DNA of 43,810 bases from Streptacidiphilus carbonis (GCF_000787775.1 NZ_BBPM01000026.1:58502-102311), one strand, 5' to 3'. Numbered from the stretch's first letter, positions 31,052 through 42,576 are shown. A program made the numbers and translations. The notes: generated from the sequence alone by a model not told the origin.

Positions 31052-33103
31052 ATGCACCAATCCATGCGCCACACCCTGCCCAGAACCCCTGGGCACACAA
31101 GCTCCGAGCGGTCCGGTCGCGGTTCGCGGCGGCTCGGCGTGGCCGTCGCCACCGTCGCCGCGGCCCTGGTCGGGCTGTCCGCGTCGCTGCTGGGTACCTC
31201 GGCCGGGGCGGCCACGGTCACCCCGGCGAGCAACACCACCGGGGCCGCCGCCACCAGCGGCGGGCTGAAGGTCGCCTACTTCGACCAGTGGTCGATCTAC
31301 CAGAACGCCTTCTACCCCAAGAACCTGCAGACCGAGGGCATCGCGCCCAAGCTCGACTACCTGATCTACGACTTCGAGAACATCGACCCGACCACGCACC
31401 AGTGCTTCGAGGCCAACTCGGCCGCCTCGCAGGACGAGAGCAACCCCAACGCCGGTGACGGCGCGGGCGACTCCTTCGCCGACTACGGCAAGTCCTACGA
31501 CTCCAGCATCAGCGTCGACGGCACCTCGGACGCCTACAACATGCCGATCGTGGGCAACTTCCACCAGCTCCAGGAGCTGAAGGCGAAGAACCCCAACCTC
31601 AAGATCCTGCTGTCGATCGGCGGGTGGACCTACTCCAAGTACTTCTCCGACGCCGCGGCGACCGACGCCTCGCGCAAGGCCCTGGTCTCCTCCTGCATCG
31701 ACATGTTCATCAAGGGCAACCTGCCCTCGCAGAACGGCTACGGCGGGGCCGGCACCGGCAAGGGCATCTTCGACGGCTTCGACATCGACTGGGAGTACCC
31801 GGGCGGCGGCGGCCACACCGGCAACCACTCCAGCACCGCGGACAAGGCGGACTTCACCGCGCTGCTGGCCGAGTTCCGCAGCGAGCTCAACACCCAGGGC
31901 TCGGCCGACGGCAAGAGCTACGCCCTCAGCGCCGCGCTGCCGTCCGGTCAGGACAAGATCCAGAACGTCGAGACCGACAAGATCGGCCAGTACCTGACCT
32001 TCGGCGACGCCATGACCTACGACATGCACGGCGGCTGGGAGCCCACCGGGCCCACCAACCACCAGGCGCCGCTGTACTCCGGGCCGAACGACCCGATGAC
32101 CCCGGTCGCACCCGGCACCGCGAAGTACTCGGTGGACGAGGCGGTGAAGGCGTACACCGTCGGCGACTCCCAGTACGGCATCACCGGCGGCTTCCCGGCG
32201 GGCAAGCTCACGCTGGGAGTCCCGTTCTACTACCGCGGCTGGACCGGAGTTCCGGCCGGCAGCAACCACGGGCTGTTCCAGACCGCGACCGGCCCGGCGA
32301 CCGGCGCGGCCGACTCCGGCAACGTCGCGGGCGTACGCATGTACAAGGAGCTGACCGGCGTCGTCGACAACGCCGCCGACACCTTCTGGGATCCGGCGGC
32401 CCAGGCCGCGTACTTCTACGACGGCTCCAACTTCTGGAGCGGCGAGGACGCCCGGTCCATCCAGGCCACCACCGACTACCTGCACTGCAACGGCCTGGGC
32501 GGCACCATGATGTTCTCGATGTACGACCTGGACCCGGCGGCGACCCTGTTCAACGACACCGTGACCGACACCAACGGCTCGGCGTCCAGTTGCCCGGCCC
32601 CGTCGACGGCCCCGCCGACCACCGCCCCGCCCACGACAGCGCCGCCGACCACGGCCCCGCCGACCACCGCCCCGCCCACCACCGCGCCGCCCACCACCAC
32701 CCCGCCCGGCGGCGGCGCGGTCGTCAACGGCGGCTTCGAGACGGGCTCGCTGTCCCCCTGGACCTGCTCCGCAGCCGGCGGCGCCACCGTCCAGAGCAGC
32801 ACCGTCCACAGCGGCAGCCATGCGCTGACGGCCACGCCGACGTCCGGTGACACCGCCCAGTGCCAGCAGACGCTGACGCTCAAGGCCAACACGGCCTACA
32901 CCCTCACCGGATGGATCCAGGGCAACTACGTCTACCTGGGCGTCAGCGGCGGAGCCAGCGCCAGTACCTGGGCCAGCCCGGGCTCCACCTGGCAGAAGCT
33001 CACGGTCACCTTCACCACCGGGTCGTCCACCTCGGTGACCCTGTACATCCACGGGTGGTACGGCCAGAGCGCCTACTCGGCCGACGACATCGGCGTCGCC
33101 TGA
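31052..33103 (+). CDS. Secreted GH18 chitinase with C-terminal carbohydrate-binding domain
   Basis: A 683-residue secreted enzyme. It has a long signal peptide (about 1-53, ending in SAGA). The large GH18 catalytic domain (about 70-510) contains LLSIGGWTYSKYF, FDGFDIDWEYPGG (acid E248) and AMTYDMHGGWEP, typical of subfamily A with a chitin-insertion domain. A linker of six APPTT units precedes a beta-sandwich domain (about 558-683) homologous to the N-terminal domain of the chitinase at 20691-22229. GGGAGG lies 6 nt before the ATG at 31052. Two DasR-type elements precede it. Confidence 0.95.
   Translation: MHQSMRHTLPRTPGHTSSERSGRGSRRLGVAVATVAAALVGLSASLLGTSAGAATVTPASNTTGAAATSGGLKVAYFDQWSIYQNAFYPKNLQTEGIAPKLDYLIYDFENIDPTTHQCFEANSAASQDESNPNAGDGAGDSFADYGKSYDSSISVDGTSDAYNMPIVGNFHQLQELKAKNPNLKILLSIGGWTYSKYFSDAAATDASRKALVSSCIDMFIKGNLPSQNGYGGAGTGKGIFDGFDIDWEYPGGGGHTGNHSSTADKADFTALLAEFRSELNTQGSADGKSYALSAALPSGQDKIQNVETDKIGQYLTFGDAMTYDMHGGWEPTGPTNHQAPLYSGPNDPMTPVAPGTAKYSVDEAVKAYTVGDSQYGITGGFPAGKLTLGVPFYYRGWTGVPAGSNHGLFQTATGPATGAADSGNVAGVRMYKELTGVVDNAADTFWDPAAQAAYFYDGSNFWSGEDARSIQATTDYLHCNGLGGTMMFSMYDLDPAATLFNDTVTDTNGSASSCPAPSTAPPTTAPPTTAPPTTAPPTTAPPTTAPPTTTPPGGGAVVNGGFETGSLSPWTCSAAGGATVQSSTVHSGSHALTATPTSGDTAQCQQTLTLKANTAYTLTGWIQGNYVYLGVSGGASASTWASPGSTWQKLTVTFTTGSSTSVTLYIHGWYGQSAYSADDIGVA
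32609..32698 (+). repeat. Six 15-bp units encoding APPTT linker repeats
   Basis: Six in-frame APPTT units separate the catalytic and binding domains of the chitinase. Synonymous variation between units suggests maintenance at the protein level. Confidence 0.9.
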
Positions 33104-33121
33104 GCCGCGAGGCCCGAGTCG

Positions 33122-33162
33122 CCCGGCCCTGACCGCCACCCCCACGGGCGGTCAGGGCCGGG
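33122..33162. terminator. Bidirectional terminator between the chitinase and fumC
   Basis: A perfect 16-bp stem (33122-33137 with 33147-33162) around a 9-nt loop between convergent genes, 18 nt after the chitinase stop. Confidence 0.92.
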
Positions 33163-33172
33163 TCCCGGCGAG

Positions 33173-34567
<1,395 letters not shown>

Positions 34568-34675
34568 GCTGGGTTCGTCCTTGCTCATCGCCATGGGTTC
34601 CGTCTACCCACAGCGACGGGAGGCGAGCGGCTGTTCCCCCTTACGGACGCCGCTCGCCTCTCCAGCCCGACCGGG

Positions 34676-34774
34676 CCACCGCACCGGAATGCTGGTGATC
34701 AGCGGCTGCGCGGCGGCCCCCGGGCCGGTGAGGAAGTCGTTCCCCTTGGCACCTGCGTCGACGGCCGGTCTCGC
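34676..34774 (-). pseudogene. Relic of a class I fumarase C-terminus
   Basis: Read on the minus strand, this intergenic stretch encodes ARPAVDAGAKGNDFL, then, after a Gly/Ala-rich gap, ITSIPVRW. It parallels the end of the adjacent class I fumarase, which reads [10 protein letters not shown] followed by FTSIQVR. A 15-nt run covering Lys-Gly-Asn-Asp-Phe is identical in the two. The frame differs from the fumarase frame and runs on to a stop at 34604. A partial duplication or remnant of a lost second gene is the simplest reading; chance similarity is not excluded. Confidence 0.5.
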
Positions 34775-34845
34775 ATTGCTCGGCCCCAGGGGGCCTCTCA
34801 AGCTTCGACCGGCTGCGCCGGACTCCGTCCGTCGGGCTGGTGGCC

Positions 34846-36501
<1,656 letters not shown>

Positions 36502-36628
36502 CGTGGGGTCCTCATTCTTCGGCGATCGGAGCTCGGCGGCGGGCTCCGAGCTCCGGCAGCCGTGGCGGAGCCTTCCCCAGGGTACTGATCGGGGTCGTCG
36601 GGGCTGTCATGGAGGGTGGCAGGGTGAC

Positions 36629-36634
36629 TATCCT
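36629..36634 (+). promoter_or_regulatory. -10 box (TATCCT) of a leaderless promoter for the DUF1707 gene
   Basis: TATCCT ends 6 nt before the GTG at 36641. No ribosome site is present. Confidence 0.5.
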
Positions 36635-36640
36635 CACCCT

Positions 36641-37375
36641 GTGGACAACTCACCCGTGCCCAAGCCCGTCCCGGATCCGTTGAAGAAGCCCTACGCCGAC
36701 CCGGCCGAAGCCGACCTGCGTGCTTCCGACGCCGACCGCGAACGCGTCGCCGAGGCGCTGCGCGAGGCGTACGCGGAGGGGAGGCTGACCGCGGAGGAGC
36801 ACGGCGAGCGCGTCGACGCCGTCTATGCGGCGAAGACCCTGGGCGAACTGGTGCCGCTGACCCGGGACCTGCCGTCGCACCACGCCACCCACCAGGGCAT
36901 GCCCACGGCCGGTGCGGCCGCCGCCGCCCCGCGACCGGCGCCGAGTCCGGGCCGGTCCGCGCTGCCGTCCCGCTCCGAGCCGGAGTCCATGGTGGCGATC
37001 TTCGGCGGGGCCGAGCGCAAGGGCCGGTTCCGGGCCGGCCGGATGCTCAAGGCCGTCGCGATCTTCGGCGGGGTGGAGATCGACCTGACCGAGGCGGTGT
37101 TCGACGCCCCGGAGCTGGAGATCCACTGCACCGCGGTGTTCGGCGGTGTGGAGATCAAGGTCCCCGAGCATGTGACCCTGCGCGGCGGCGGCGCCGGGAT
37201 CTTCGGCGGCTTCGACGTGAGGCGGCAGGAGAGTCCCGATCCGCACGGCCCGGTGGTCACCATCAAGGGCGCCGCGGTGTTCGGCGGGGTCGAGGCGAAG
37301 CGGCGCAAGCCGAGCAAACTGGCCGCAAGGGCCCGCGACAAGGCACGCAAATTCCTGGACGCCGGCGAAGGCTGA
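36641..37375 (+). CDS. DUF1707 protein with LiaF-like C-terminal domain
   Basis: A 244-residue soluble protein. The N-terminal DUF1707 (LRASDADRERVAEALREAYAEGRLT, about 24-70) is a small helical domain common in actinobacteria. A Pro/Ala linker follows. The C-terminal half repeats the block [VI]AIFGG-x-E and VFGGVE several times, a beta-helix-like pattern shared with LiaF/DUF2154 envelope-stress proteins. The GTG start at 36641 is supported by the close -10 box. It has no membrane segment, so a role at the membrane would need a partner. Confidence 0.87.
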   Translation: MDNSPVPKPVPDPLKKPYADPAEADLRASDADRERVAEALREAYAEGRLTAEEHGERVDAVYAAKTLGELVPLTRDLPSHHATHQGMPTAGAAAAAPRPAPSPGRSALPSRSEPESMVAIFGGAERKGRFRAGRMLKAVAIFGGVEIDLTEAVFDAPELEIHCTAVFGGVEIKVPEHVTLRGGGAGIFGGFDVRRQESPDPHGPVVTIKGAAVFGGVEAKRRKPSKLAARARDKARKFLDAGEG

Positions 37376-37478
37376 CGCAGCGTTCGCCGGATTGTGTGCG
37401 CAATGCATGAATCGGTCTGCGACGGGGTAGTTCTGGCCTCACACACCGAGCATTCGCCACTGTCGTCAGGAGTGCGTC

Positions 37479-37859
37479 GTGCTTCATCCGATACAGGCCC
37501 GTATGGACGACCCCCGTGCACATGTTGCACACGTCCCGGCACAACGCGGACCGGCGGATGACAGTCCATGGCATTCCAGCGCGGCCTGCCGCCGCGACGA
37601 GGCGGGGCTGTTCTTCGCCCCCTCCAAGGAGCCGACGGCGGCCCGGCTGGCGCGCGAGGAGCAGGCGAAGCGGGTCTGCGCACGCTGCCCGGTGCTGCTG
37701 GAGTGCCGGGAGCACGCGCTGCTGCAGCCCGAGCCGTACGGCGTCTGGGGCGGCCTGACCGCCGCCGAGCGCCGGGTGGTGCTCGCCCGGCGCCGCCGCC
37801 GGGAGCAGGAGCTCCGGGAGGCGGCGCGGGTCGGCAGCCAGGTCGCCGCCGCGGGCTGA
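37479..37859 (+). CDS. WhiB-like [4Fe-4S] transcription factor (WhiD/WblI-like)
   Basis: A 126-residue Wbl protein. The four cluster cysteines are C37, C67, C70 and C76 (C...CxxCxxxxxC). The GVWGG turn is at 88-92 and is followed by a basic helix (ARRRRREQE). Wbl proteins bind the principal sigma factor and act as redox-sensitive regulators of development or stress. The GTG at 37479 has AGGAG 6 nt upstream. Its place between fumarases and glpX matches, from memory, wblI of S. coelicolor; I leave the symbol blank because that rests on recall. Confidence 0.92.
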   Translation: MLHPIQARMDDPRAHVAHVPAQRGPADDSPWHSSAACRRDEAGLFFAPSKEPTAARLAREEQAKRVCARCPVLLECREHALLQPEPYGVWGGLTAAERRVVLARRRRREQELREAARVGSQVAAAG

Positions 37860-37877
37860 GCGTCCGTCGGACAGCGC

Positions 37878-38924
37878 CTAGCGGGCCCGGTCGAAGTCGA
37901 TCGCGCTGTAGGCGCGCAGCTTGGACAGCTTGTGGGTGCTGTCGATCTGCCTGATCGTCCCGCTCTTGGACCGCATCACCAGTGAACTGGTGGTCGCCGT
38001 CTCCGACTTGTAGTGCACGCCGCGCAGCAGCTCGCCGTCGGTGATCCCGGTGGCGACGAAGAACACGTTGTCGCCGCTGACCAGGTCGTCGGTGTGCAGC
38101 ACCCGGTTCAGGTCGTGCCCGGCGTCCAGCGCCTTGCGGCGCTCCGCCTCGTCCTTGGGCCACAACTTGCCCTGGATCACACCGCCCAGGCACTTTATGG
38201 CGCAGGCGGCGATGATGCCCTCGGGCGTTCCGCCGATGCCCAGCAGCAGGTCCACGCCGGTGCCCTCGCGCACGGCCATCACGGCGCCGGCCACGTCACC
38301 GTCCGAGATGAACTTGATCCGGGCGCCGGTGGCCCGGATCTCGGCCGCCAGCTGCTCATGGCGCGGGCGGTCCAGCAGCACCACCGTGACGTCCTCGGGC
38401 GCGGAGCCCTTGGCCCTGGCCACCGCCCGTACGTTGTGCTCGACCGGGGCGGTGATGTCGACGAGTCCGGCCGCATCCGGGCCCGCGACCAGCTTGTCCA
38501 TGTAGAAGACCGCGCTGGGGTCGTACATGGTGCCCCGGTCGGCGACGGCGAGCACCGCGACCGCGTTGGGCATGCCCTTGGCGGTGAGGGTGGTGCCGTC
38601 CACCGGGTCCACGGCGACGTCGCACTCGGCGCCGGTGCCGTCACCGATCCGCTCGCCGTTGTAGAGCATGGGCGCGTCGTCCTTCTCGCCCTCGCCGATC
38701 ACGACGATGCCGTTCATGGAGACGGTCTGGACCAGGGTGCGCATGGCGCGAACGGCGGCGCCGTCGGCGCCGTTCTTGTCGCCACGTCCTACCCAGCGGC
38801 CGGCCGCCATGGCGGCGGCCTCGGTCACGCGGACGAGTTCAAGGGCGAGGTTGCGATCGGGCGCCTCGGGGGCGACCTCCAGGGATGAGGGAAGGGCGTG
38901 GTTGTGGTGCTGGTTTTCGGTCAT
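37878..38924 (-). CDS. glpX: Class II fructose-1,6-bisphosphatase
   Basis: A 348-residue Li+-sensitive, metal-dependent phosphatase that removes the 1-phosphate of fructose-1,6-bisphosphate in gluconeogenesis. The substrate and metal motifs are [15 protein letters not shown] and [22 protein letters not shown] is also typical. It is the main FBPase in actinobacteria and complements PckG in this window. The ATG at 38924 has AGAGG about 10 nt upstream. It is convergent with the wbl gene, 18 bp away. Confidence 0.96.
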   Translation of the reverse strand: MTENQHHNHALPSSLEVAPEAPDRNLALELVRVTEAAAMAAGRWVGRGDKNGADGAAVRAMRTLVQTVSMNGIVVIGEGEKDDAPMLYNGERIGDGTGAECDVAVDPVDGTTLTAKGMPNAVAVLAVADRGTMYDPSAVFYMDKLVAGPDAAGLVDITAPVEHNVRAVARAKGSAPEDVTVVLLDRPRHEQLAAEIRATGARIKFISDGDVAGAVMAVREGTGVDLLLGIGGTPEGIIAACAIKCLGGVIQGKLWPKDEAERRKALDAGHDLNRVLHTDDLVSGDNVFFVATGITDGELLRGVHYKSETATTSSLVMRSKSGTIRQIDSTHKLSKLRAYSAIDFDRAR

Positions 38925-38972
38925 CGGTTGCGTACCTCTCTTGTACGACGACGGCCGGATGAGGGTGTTGCG

Positions 38973-38978
38973 AGCCTA
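38973..38978 (-). promoter_or_regulatory. Candidate -10 box (TAGGCT) for glpX
   Basis: TAGGCT on the minus strand, 48 nt before the glpX ATG, leaves room for a leader of about 40 nt that includes the ribosome site. Confidence 0.45.
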
Positions 38979-39119
38979 TCCGTGACCTGCACAGATGTCT
39001 GTGGCCTGGGGCACCCCGGGTAAGTGGTGCCTGCTCAGCGGGCCGGGCGGGGGCCCGGATTGCGGCGGTTCGGCACCCCGGTGCGGGCGGCCCGGCAGGG
39101 CATGGGCCACCATGGAGGC

Positions 39120-39689
39120 GTGGCAACAGAGAGCGCGCCGGCGCAGACCGGGACAGCACCCACCAGGACGCAGAAGCGGCCCGGCATGGCCGGGAAGTCC
39201 GTGCGCGACATGATCCTGTCGCTGCTCGCGGTCATGGCGGCGGGCTTTGTCATCTACTACTTCATCCCGCACAGCGGTGGCAACGGGGTGCACGCGGTCG
39301 AGTACCGGTCCGCCCTCTCGTCGGCCGAGCGCGCGGCCCCGTACCAGGTGCTGGCCCCCGCCGGGCTGCCCTCCGGGTGGAACGCCACGGCCGTCGAGTA
39401 CGACGGGAACGACCCGCAGGACGCGGAGTGGACGCTCGGCTTCATCGACCCGGCCAAGCAGTACGTCGCGGTGCGGCAGAGCAACGGCCCGGTGACCGCG
39501 TTCCTCGCGGACGCGACGACCAACGGCGTCAAGCAGGCCGCCACCAGCACGGTCGACGGCAAGGCCTGGAGCCACTACCAGGGCGACCGCTACCGGGCCC
39601 TGGTGCTGGAGTCCGGCAAGGTCACCACGGTGGTGACCGGCACGGAGTCCTTCGCGAACCTGGAGAAGTTCGCCGCGACGCTGAAGTAG
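39120..39689 (+). CDS. DUF4245 membrane-anchored protein
   Basis: A protein of about 189 residues. One N-terminal helix (about 31-52, LSLLAVMAAGFVIYYF) precedes an extracytoplasmic domain with the DUF4245 pattern (YQVLAPAGLPSGWNATAVEY, WTLGFIDPAKQYVAVRQSNG). Function is unknown. It commonly lies divergent from glpX in actinobacteria. The start is uncertain: GTG at 39120 has GGAGG too close, and ATG at 39102 has a similarly poor site. Confidence 0.87.
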   Translation: MATESAPAQTGTAPTRTQKRPGMAGKSVRDMILSLLAVMAAGFVIYYFIPHSGGNGVHAVEYRSALSSAERAAPYQVLAPAGLPSGWNATAVEYDGNDPQDAEWTLGFIDPAKQYVAVRQSNGPVTAFLADATTNGVKQAATSTVDGKAWSHYQGDRYRALVLESGKVTTVVTGTESFANLEKFAATLK

Positions 39690-39704
39690 CCCCGACGCAG
39701 CACA

Positions 39705-39745
39705 GCAGAACGCCCCGGCCGCTGTCAGCGGCCGGGGCGTTCTGC
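39705..39745. terminator. Bidirectional terminator with a 20-bp perfect stem
   Basis: The arms 39705-39724 and 39726-39745 are exact reverse complements, between the convergent DUF4245 and reductase genes. Confidence 0.95.
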
Positions 39746-39755
39746 GTGCACGTCG

Positions 39756-40355
39756 TCAGACGGTGGTGACGGCCTCGTCGAAGGTGAGGCGGGGGTTGCG
39801 CGGGTACCAGGCGTCCTGCCCAGGCTTGCCGATGTTGATGACGGCCAGCACCGAGTGGTCGCCGTCGGGGAAGAAGTCCTTGTTGATCCCCGCGGCGTCG
39901 AAGCCGGTCATCGGGCCTGCGGCCAGCCCCGCCGCGCGGATGCCGATGACGAAGTAGCCGACCTGGATGGCGGCGTTGAAGGAGCTGGAGGCCTCGCGGA
40001 CCGGGCGCTCCGCGAAGAAGAGGTCCTTGGCCTGCGGGAAGACCGGGAACTGGGTCGGCAGCTCCTCGTGGAACTCGTGGTCCGCGGCGACGATCGCGAC
40101 CAGCGGGGCGGCGGCGGTCTTGGCCTTGTTGCCGTCGGCCAGGTGGCCGACCAGGCGCTCGCGGGCCTCGGCCGAGCGGACCAGGACGATGCGCAGCGGC
40201 TGCTGGTTGAACGCCGTCGGGCCGAACTTGACCAGGTCGTAGACGGCCTGGATCTGCTCGTCGCTGACGGGCTCGTCAGTGAAGGTGTTGGCGGTGCGGG
40301 CCTCGCGGAACAGGAGGTCCTGGGCGGCGGCGTCGAGTACCAGAGCGTCAGACAT
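39756..40355 (-). CDS. Nitroreductase-family malonic semialdehyde reductase (RutE/HadB type)
   Basis: A 199-residue FMN-dependent oxidoreductase, close to E. coli RutE in length and blocks (FRPTAFNQQP-like FGPTAFNQQPLR near 44-55; GPMTGFD; AVINIGKPG). RutE reduces malonic semialdehyde to 3-hydroxypropionate in pyrimidine breakdown; no other rut genes are near, so a broader aldehyde or quinone role is possible. The ATG at 40355 has AAGG about 7 nt upstream. A palindrome lies at 40422. Confidence 0.9.
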   Translation of the reverse strand: MSDALVLDAAAQDLLFREARTANTFTDEPVSDEQIQAVYDLVKFGPTAFNQQPLRIVLVRSAEARERLVGHLADGNKAKTAAAPLVAIVAADHEFHEELPTQFPVFPQAKDLFFAERPVREASSSFNAAIQVGYFVIGIRAAGLAAGPMTGFDAAGINKDFFPDGDHSVLAVINIGKPGQDAWYPRNPRLTFDEAVTTV

Positions 40356-40421
40356 GATTCACCTTCGAGATGTGTACCTGTGGACGGACGGCAGGGTCGC
40401 CGCTGTCACGGGTTCCAACAT

Positions 40422-40437
40422 AGGTGAAGTTTCAACT
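40422..40437. promoter_or_regulatory. Inverted repeat (AGGTGAA-GT-TTCAACT) upstream of the reductase
   Basis: Arms of 7 bp with one mismatch, 67 bp before the reductase start. The TTGAA/TTCAA type is common for MarR- and HxlR-family regulators. It is AT-richer than its surroundings, as expected of a promoter. No regulator gene is adjacent. Confidence 0.55.
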
Positions 40438-40468
40438 ATTTCCGCAGTCCGGGATCACGTGATGTGGA

Positions 40469-40708
40469 TCACTCCTCGGGCTCCTCCTCGCCCTCCGCCA
40501 GGGCGGCGTCGAGCCGGGCCCTGGCGCCGTCCAGCCACCGCTCGCAGACCTTCGCCAACTGCTCCCCGCGCTCCCACAGGGCCAGCGACTCCTCCAGTGA
40601 CGTCCCCCCGGTCTCCAGCGTCCGGACGACCTCCAGCAGGGCGTCCCGCGCCTGCTCGTAGCCCAGGGTGTCGTCCACCGCTGCCTCACCCGCCGACTTC
40701 TTAGCCAT
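40469..40708 (-). CDS. xseB: Exodeoxyribonuclease VII small subunit
   Basis: A 79-residue helical protein that binds in several copies to XseA to form the ssDNA exonuclease ExoVII. The family core [36 protein letters not shown] is intact, followed by an acidic tail. The ATG at 40708 has no ribosome site but TAGGGT lies 6 nt upstream, so it appears to have its own leaderless promoter. It is separated from xseA by an antiparallel acetyltransferase gene. Confidence 0.94.
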   Translation of the reverse strand: MAKKSAGEAAVDDTLGYEQARDALLEVVRTLETGGTSLEESLALWERGEQLAKVCERWLDGARARLDAALAEGEEEPEE

Positions 40709-40714
40709 GGCCCC

Positions 40715-40720
40715 ACCCTA
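40715..40720 (-). promoter_or_regulatory. -10 box (TAGGGT) of a leaderless promoter for xseB
   Basis: The hexamer ends 6 nt before the xseB ATG, which fits independent transcription of xseB. Confidence 0.55.
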
Positions 40721-40779
40721 GGGGCCCGCACTGACAATTCCGGCGACCAATTCCGGCGACAGTGCCGCCGCCGTTTCGC

Positions 40780-40785
40780 TACCCT
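40780..40785 (+). promoter_or_regulatory. -10 box (TACCCT) of a leaderless promoter for the acetyltransferase gene
   Basis: TACCCT ends 7 nt before the ATG at 40793. GCGACA 18 bp upstream is a weak -35 candidate. No ribosome site is present. Confidence 0.5.
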
Positions 40786-40792
40786 CCGCCGC

Positions 40793-41281
40793 ATGGTCAC
40801 CGTACGTACCGGCGTCCCCGACGACGCACCCGAGCTGGTCCGGTTGCGGCAGCTGATGTTCGAGTCCATGCAGGCCGGGACGGCCGCCGCCGGCGACGGT
40901 TCCGCCGGCTGGCGCGAGGCCGCAGAGGACCTGCTCCGCAAGGTCACCGCCGATCCCGACAGCAACTTCGGGATCTTCGTGGTCGACGATACCGCGCACC
41001 CTGGCCGTCTCGCGGCCTGCGCCGTCGGCACGCTCGAACAACGGCTGCCGGCGCCCGCGCACCCCGACGGGCTGTTCGGCTTCGTCTTCAACATCTGCAC
41101 CGACCCGGGGAGCCGCCGCCGCGGCTACGCCAGGGCCTGCACCGAGGCCCTGCTCGACTGGTTCGACGCCCGCGGCGCGACCCGGATCGACCTGCACGCC
41201 ACCGCCTCCGGCCAGCAGCTCTACCGGCAGCTCGGCTTCACCGAGCACTCCGTCCCGCTGTCCCGCACCCGGCGCCGCTGA
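40793..41281 (+). CDS. GNAT family N-acetyltransferase
   Basis: A 162-residue acetyl-CoA-dependent acetyltransferase. The CoA-binding motif A appears as FNICTDPGSRRRGYARACTEALLDWF (about 98-123), and motif B as HATASGQQLYRQLGFTEH. The acceptor is unknown. It lies on the plus strand between xseB and xseA, both on the minus strand, and so interrupts a gene pair that is normally contiguous. Confidence 0.92.
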   Translation: MVTVRTGVPDDAPELVRLRQLMFESMQAGTAAAGDGSAGWREAAEDLLRKVTADPDSNFGIFVVDDTAHPGRLAACAVGTLEQRLPAPAHPDGLFGFVFNICTDPGSRRRGYARACTEALLDWFDARGATRIDLHATASGQQLYRQLGFTEHSVPLSRTRRR

Positions 41282-41285
41282 GGTC

Positions 41286-41351
41286 CGGACGCTTCCCCTG
41301 CCTCCCTGCCTCCCGGCGTCCCGGCCTCCGCTGCCTTCCTGCCTGCGCTGT
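41286..41351 (-). repeat. G-rich CCTGCCT-type low-complexity tract between the acetyltransferase and xseA
   Basis: The plus strand is pyrimidine-rich with repeated CCTGCCT, CCTCCCT and CCGGC words. The minus strand has closely spaced GGG/GG runs that could fold as a two-tier G-quadruplex. It fills the gap between two convergent stop codons. Confidence 0.45.
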
Positions 41352-41352
41352 C

Positions 41353-42564
41353 TCAGCCCTGATCCACCGTCACCGACAGCTCGCCCTCGGCCACCCGGGC
41401 CCGCAACCGCTCGCCGGAGGCGACCTGCGCCGGGTCGCGCACCACCGCGCCGTCCTCGCGCTGCAGCACCGCGTACCCGCGCTGCAGCGTCGCCGCGGGG
41501 GAGAGGGCGACCACCCGGGCCAGGGTGTGCGCCAGCTCGGACGCGGCCCGGTCCAGCCGGTGGTCCAGGGTCCGCCGGGAGCGTTCCAGCAGGGCGCCGA
41601 GCTCGGCGGCCCGCTCGTCCACCATCCGGTACGGCGCGGCCAGCACCGGCCGGCTGCGGACCGAGGCGAGCCCGCTCTCCTCCCGGTCCAGCCGGGCCCG
41701 GACGCCGTACCTGGCCCGGTCGCGCAGCCCGTGCACCCGGGCCAGCTCCTCCCGGACGTCGGGGACCACCCGCTTGGCGGCGTCGGTCGGAGTGGAGGCG
41801 CGCAGGTCGGCGACGAAGTCCAGCAGCGGCTGGTCCGGCTCGTGGCCGATGGCGCTGACCACCGGTGTCCGGGCCGCCGAGACGGCGCGGACCAGCTGCT
41901 CGTCGGAGAAGGGCAGCAGGTCCTCCACGCTGCCGCCGCCCCGGGCCACGATGATCACGTCCACGTCCGGGTGCTCGTCCAGCTCCTTGACGGCAGCGAT
42001 CACCTCCGGGACGGCGTGCACCCCCTGCACCGGGACGTTGCGGACCTCGAAGCGGACGGCCGGCCAGCGCCGGCGCGCGTTCTGCAGCACATCGCGCTCG
42101 GCGGCGGACGCGCGCCCGGTCACCAGGCCGATGCACTGCGGCAGGAACGGCAGCGGCTTCTTGCGCTCGGCGGCGAACAGCCCCTCCGCGCCCAGAGTGC
42201 GCTTCAGGAGCTCCAGCCGGGCCAGCAGGTCGCCCAGGCCGACCAGGCGGATCTCGGCGGCGCGCAGCGACAGCGTGCCGCGCGGCCCGTACCACTCGGG
42301 CTTGGCGTGCACCACTATCCGCGAGCCCTCGGACACCAGCTCGGCGACGGGGTCGAAGACGGTGCGGTAGCAGGTCACCGAGAGCGAGACGTCCTCGGAC
42401 GGGTCACGGAGCGTCAGAAACACCACGCCCGCACCGGGACGCCGGCTCAGCTGGGTGATCTGCCCCTCCACCCAGACCGCGCCGAGACGGTTGATCCAGC
42501 CGCCGATGAGCTGGGACACCTTCGCCACCGGGATGGGGGTGTCCGCCGAAGTGTCCAGGGCCAT
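41353..42564 (-). CDS. xseA: Exodeoxyribonuclease VII large subunit
   Basis: A 403-residue catalytic subunit of ExoVII, an ssDNA exonuclease used in repair. An N-terminal OB-fold ([25 protein letters not shown], about 31-55) precedes the nuclease domain with [46 protein letters not shown] and SAIGHEPD. The C-terminal region is a long coiled coil. The ATG at 42564 has TAGTCT 6 nt upstream and no ribosome site, suggesting a leaderless mRNA. It is divergent from ispH. Confidence 0.96.
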   Translation of the reverse strand: MALDTSADTPIPVAKVSQLIGGWINRLGAVWVEGQITQLSRRPGAGVVFLTLRDPSEDVSLSVTCYRTVFDPVAELVSEGSRIVVHAKPEWYGPRGTLSLRAAEIRLVGLGDLLARLELLKRTLGAEGLFAAERKKPLPFLPQCIGLVTGRASAAERDVLQNARRRWPAVRFEVRNVPVQGVHAVPEVIAAVKELDEHPDVDVIIVARGGGSVEDLLPFSDEQLVRAVSAARTPVVSAIGHEPDQPLLDFVADLRASTPTDAAKRVVPDVREELARVHGLRDRARYGVRARLDREESGLASVRSRPVLAAPYRMVDERAAELGALLERSRRTLDHRLDRAASELAHTLARVVALSPAATLQRGYAVLQREDGAVVRDPAQVASGERLRARVAEGELSVTVDQG

Positions 42565-42570
42565 GCGTCG

Positions 42571-42576
42571 AGACTA
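42571..42576 (-). promoter_or_regulatory. -10 box (TAGTCT) of a leaderless promoter for xseA
   Basis: The hexamer ends 6 nt before the xseA ATG. The 91-bp space to the ispH start also holds the ispH promoter. Confidence 0.6.
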
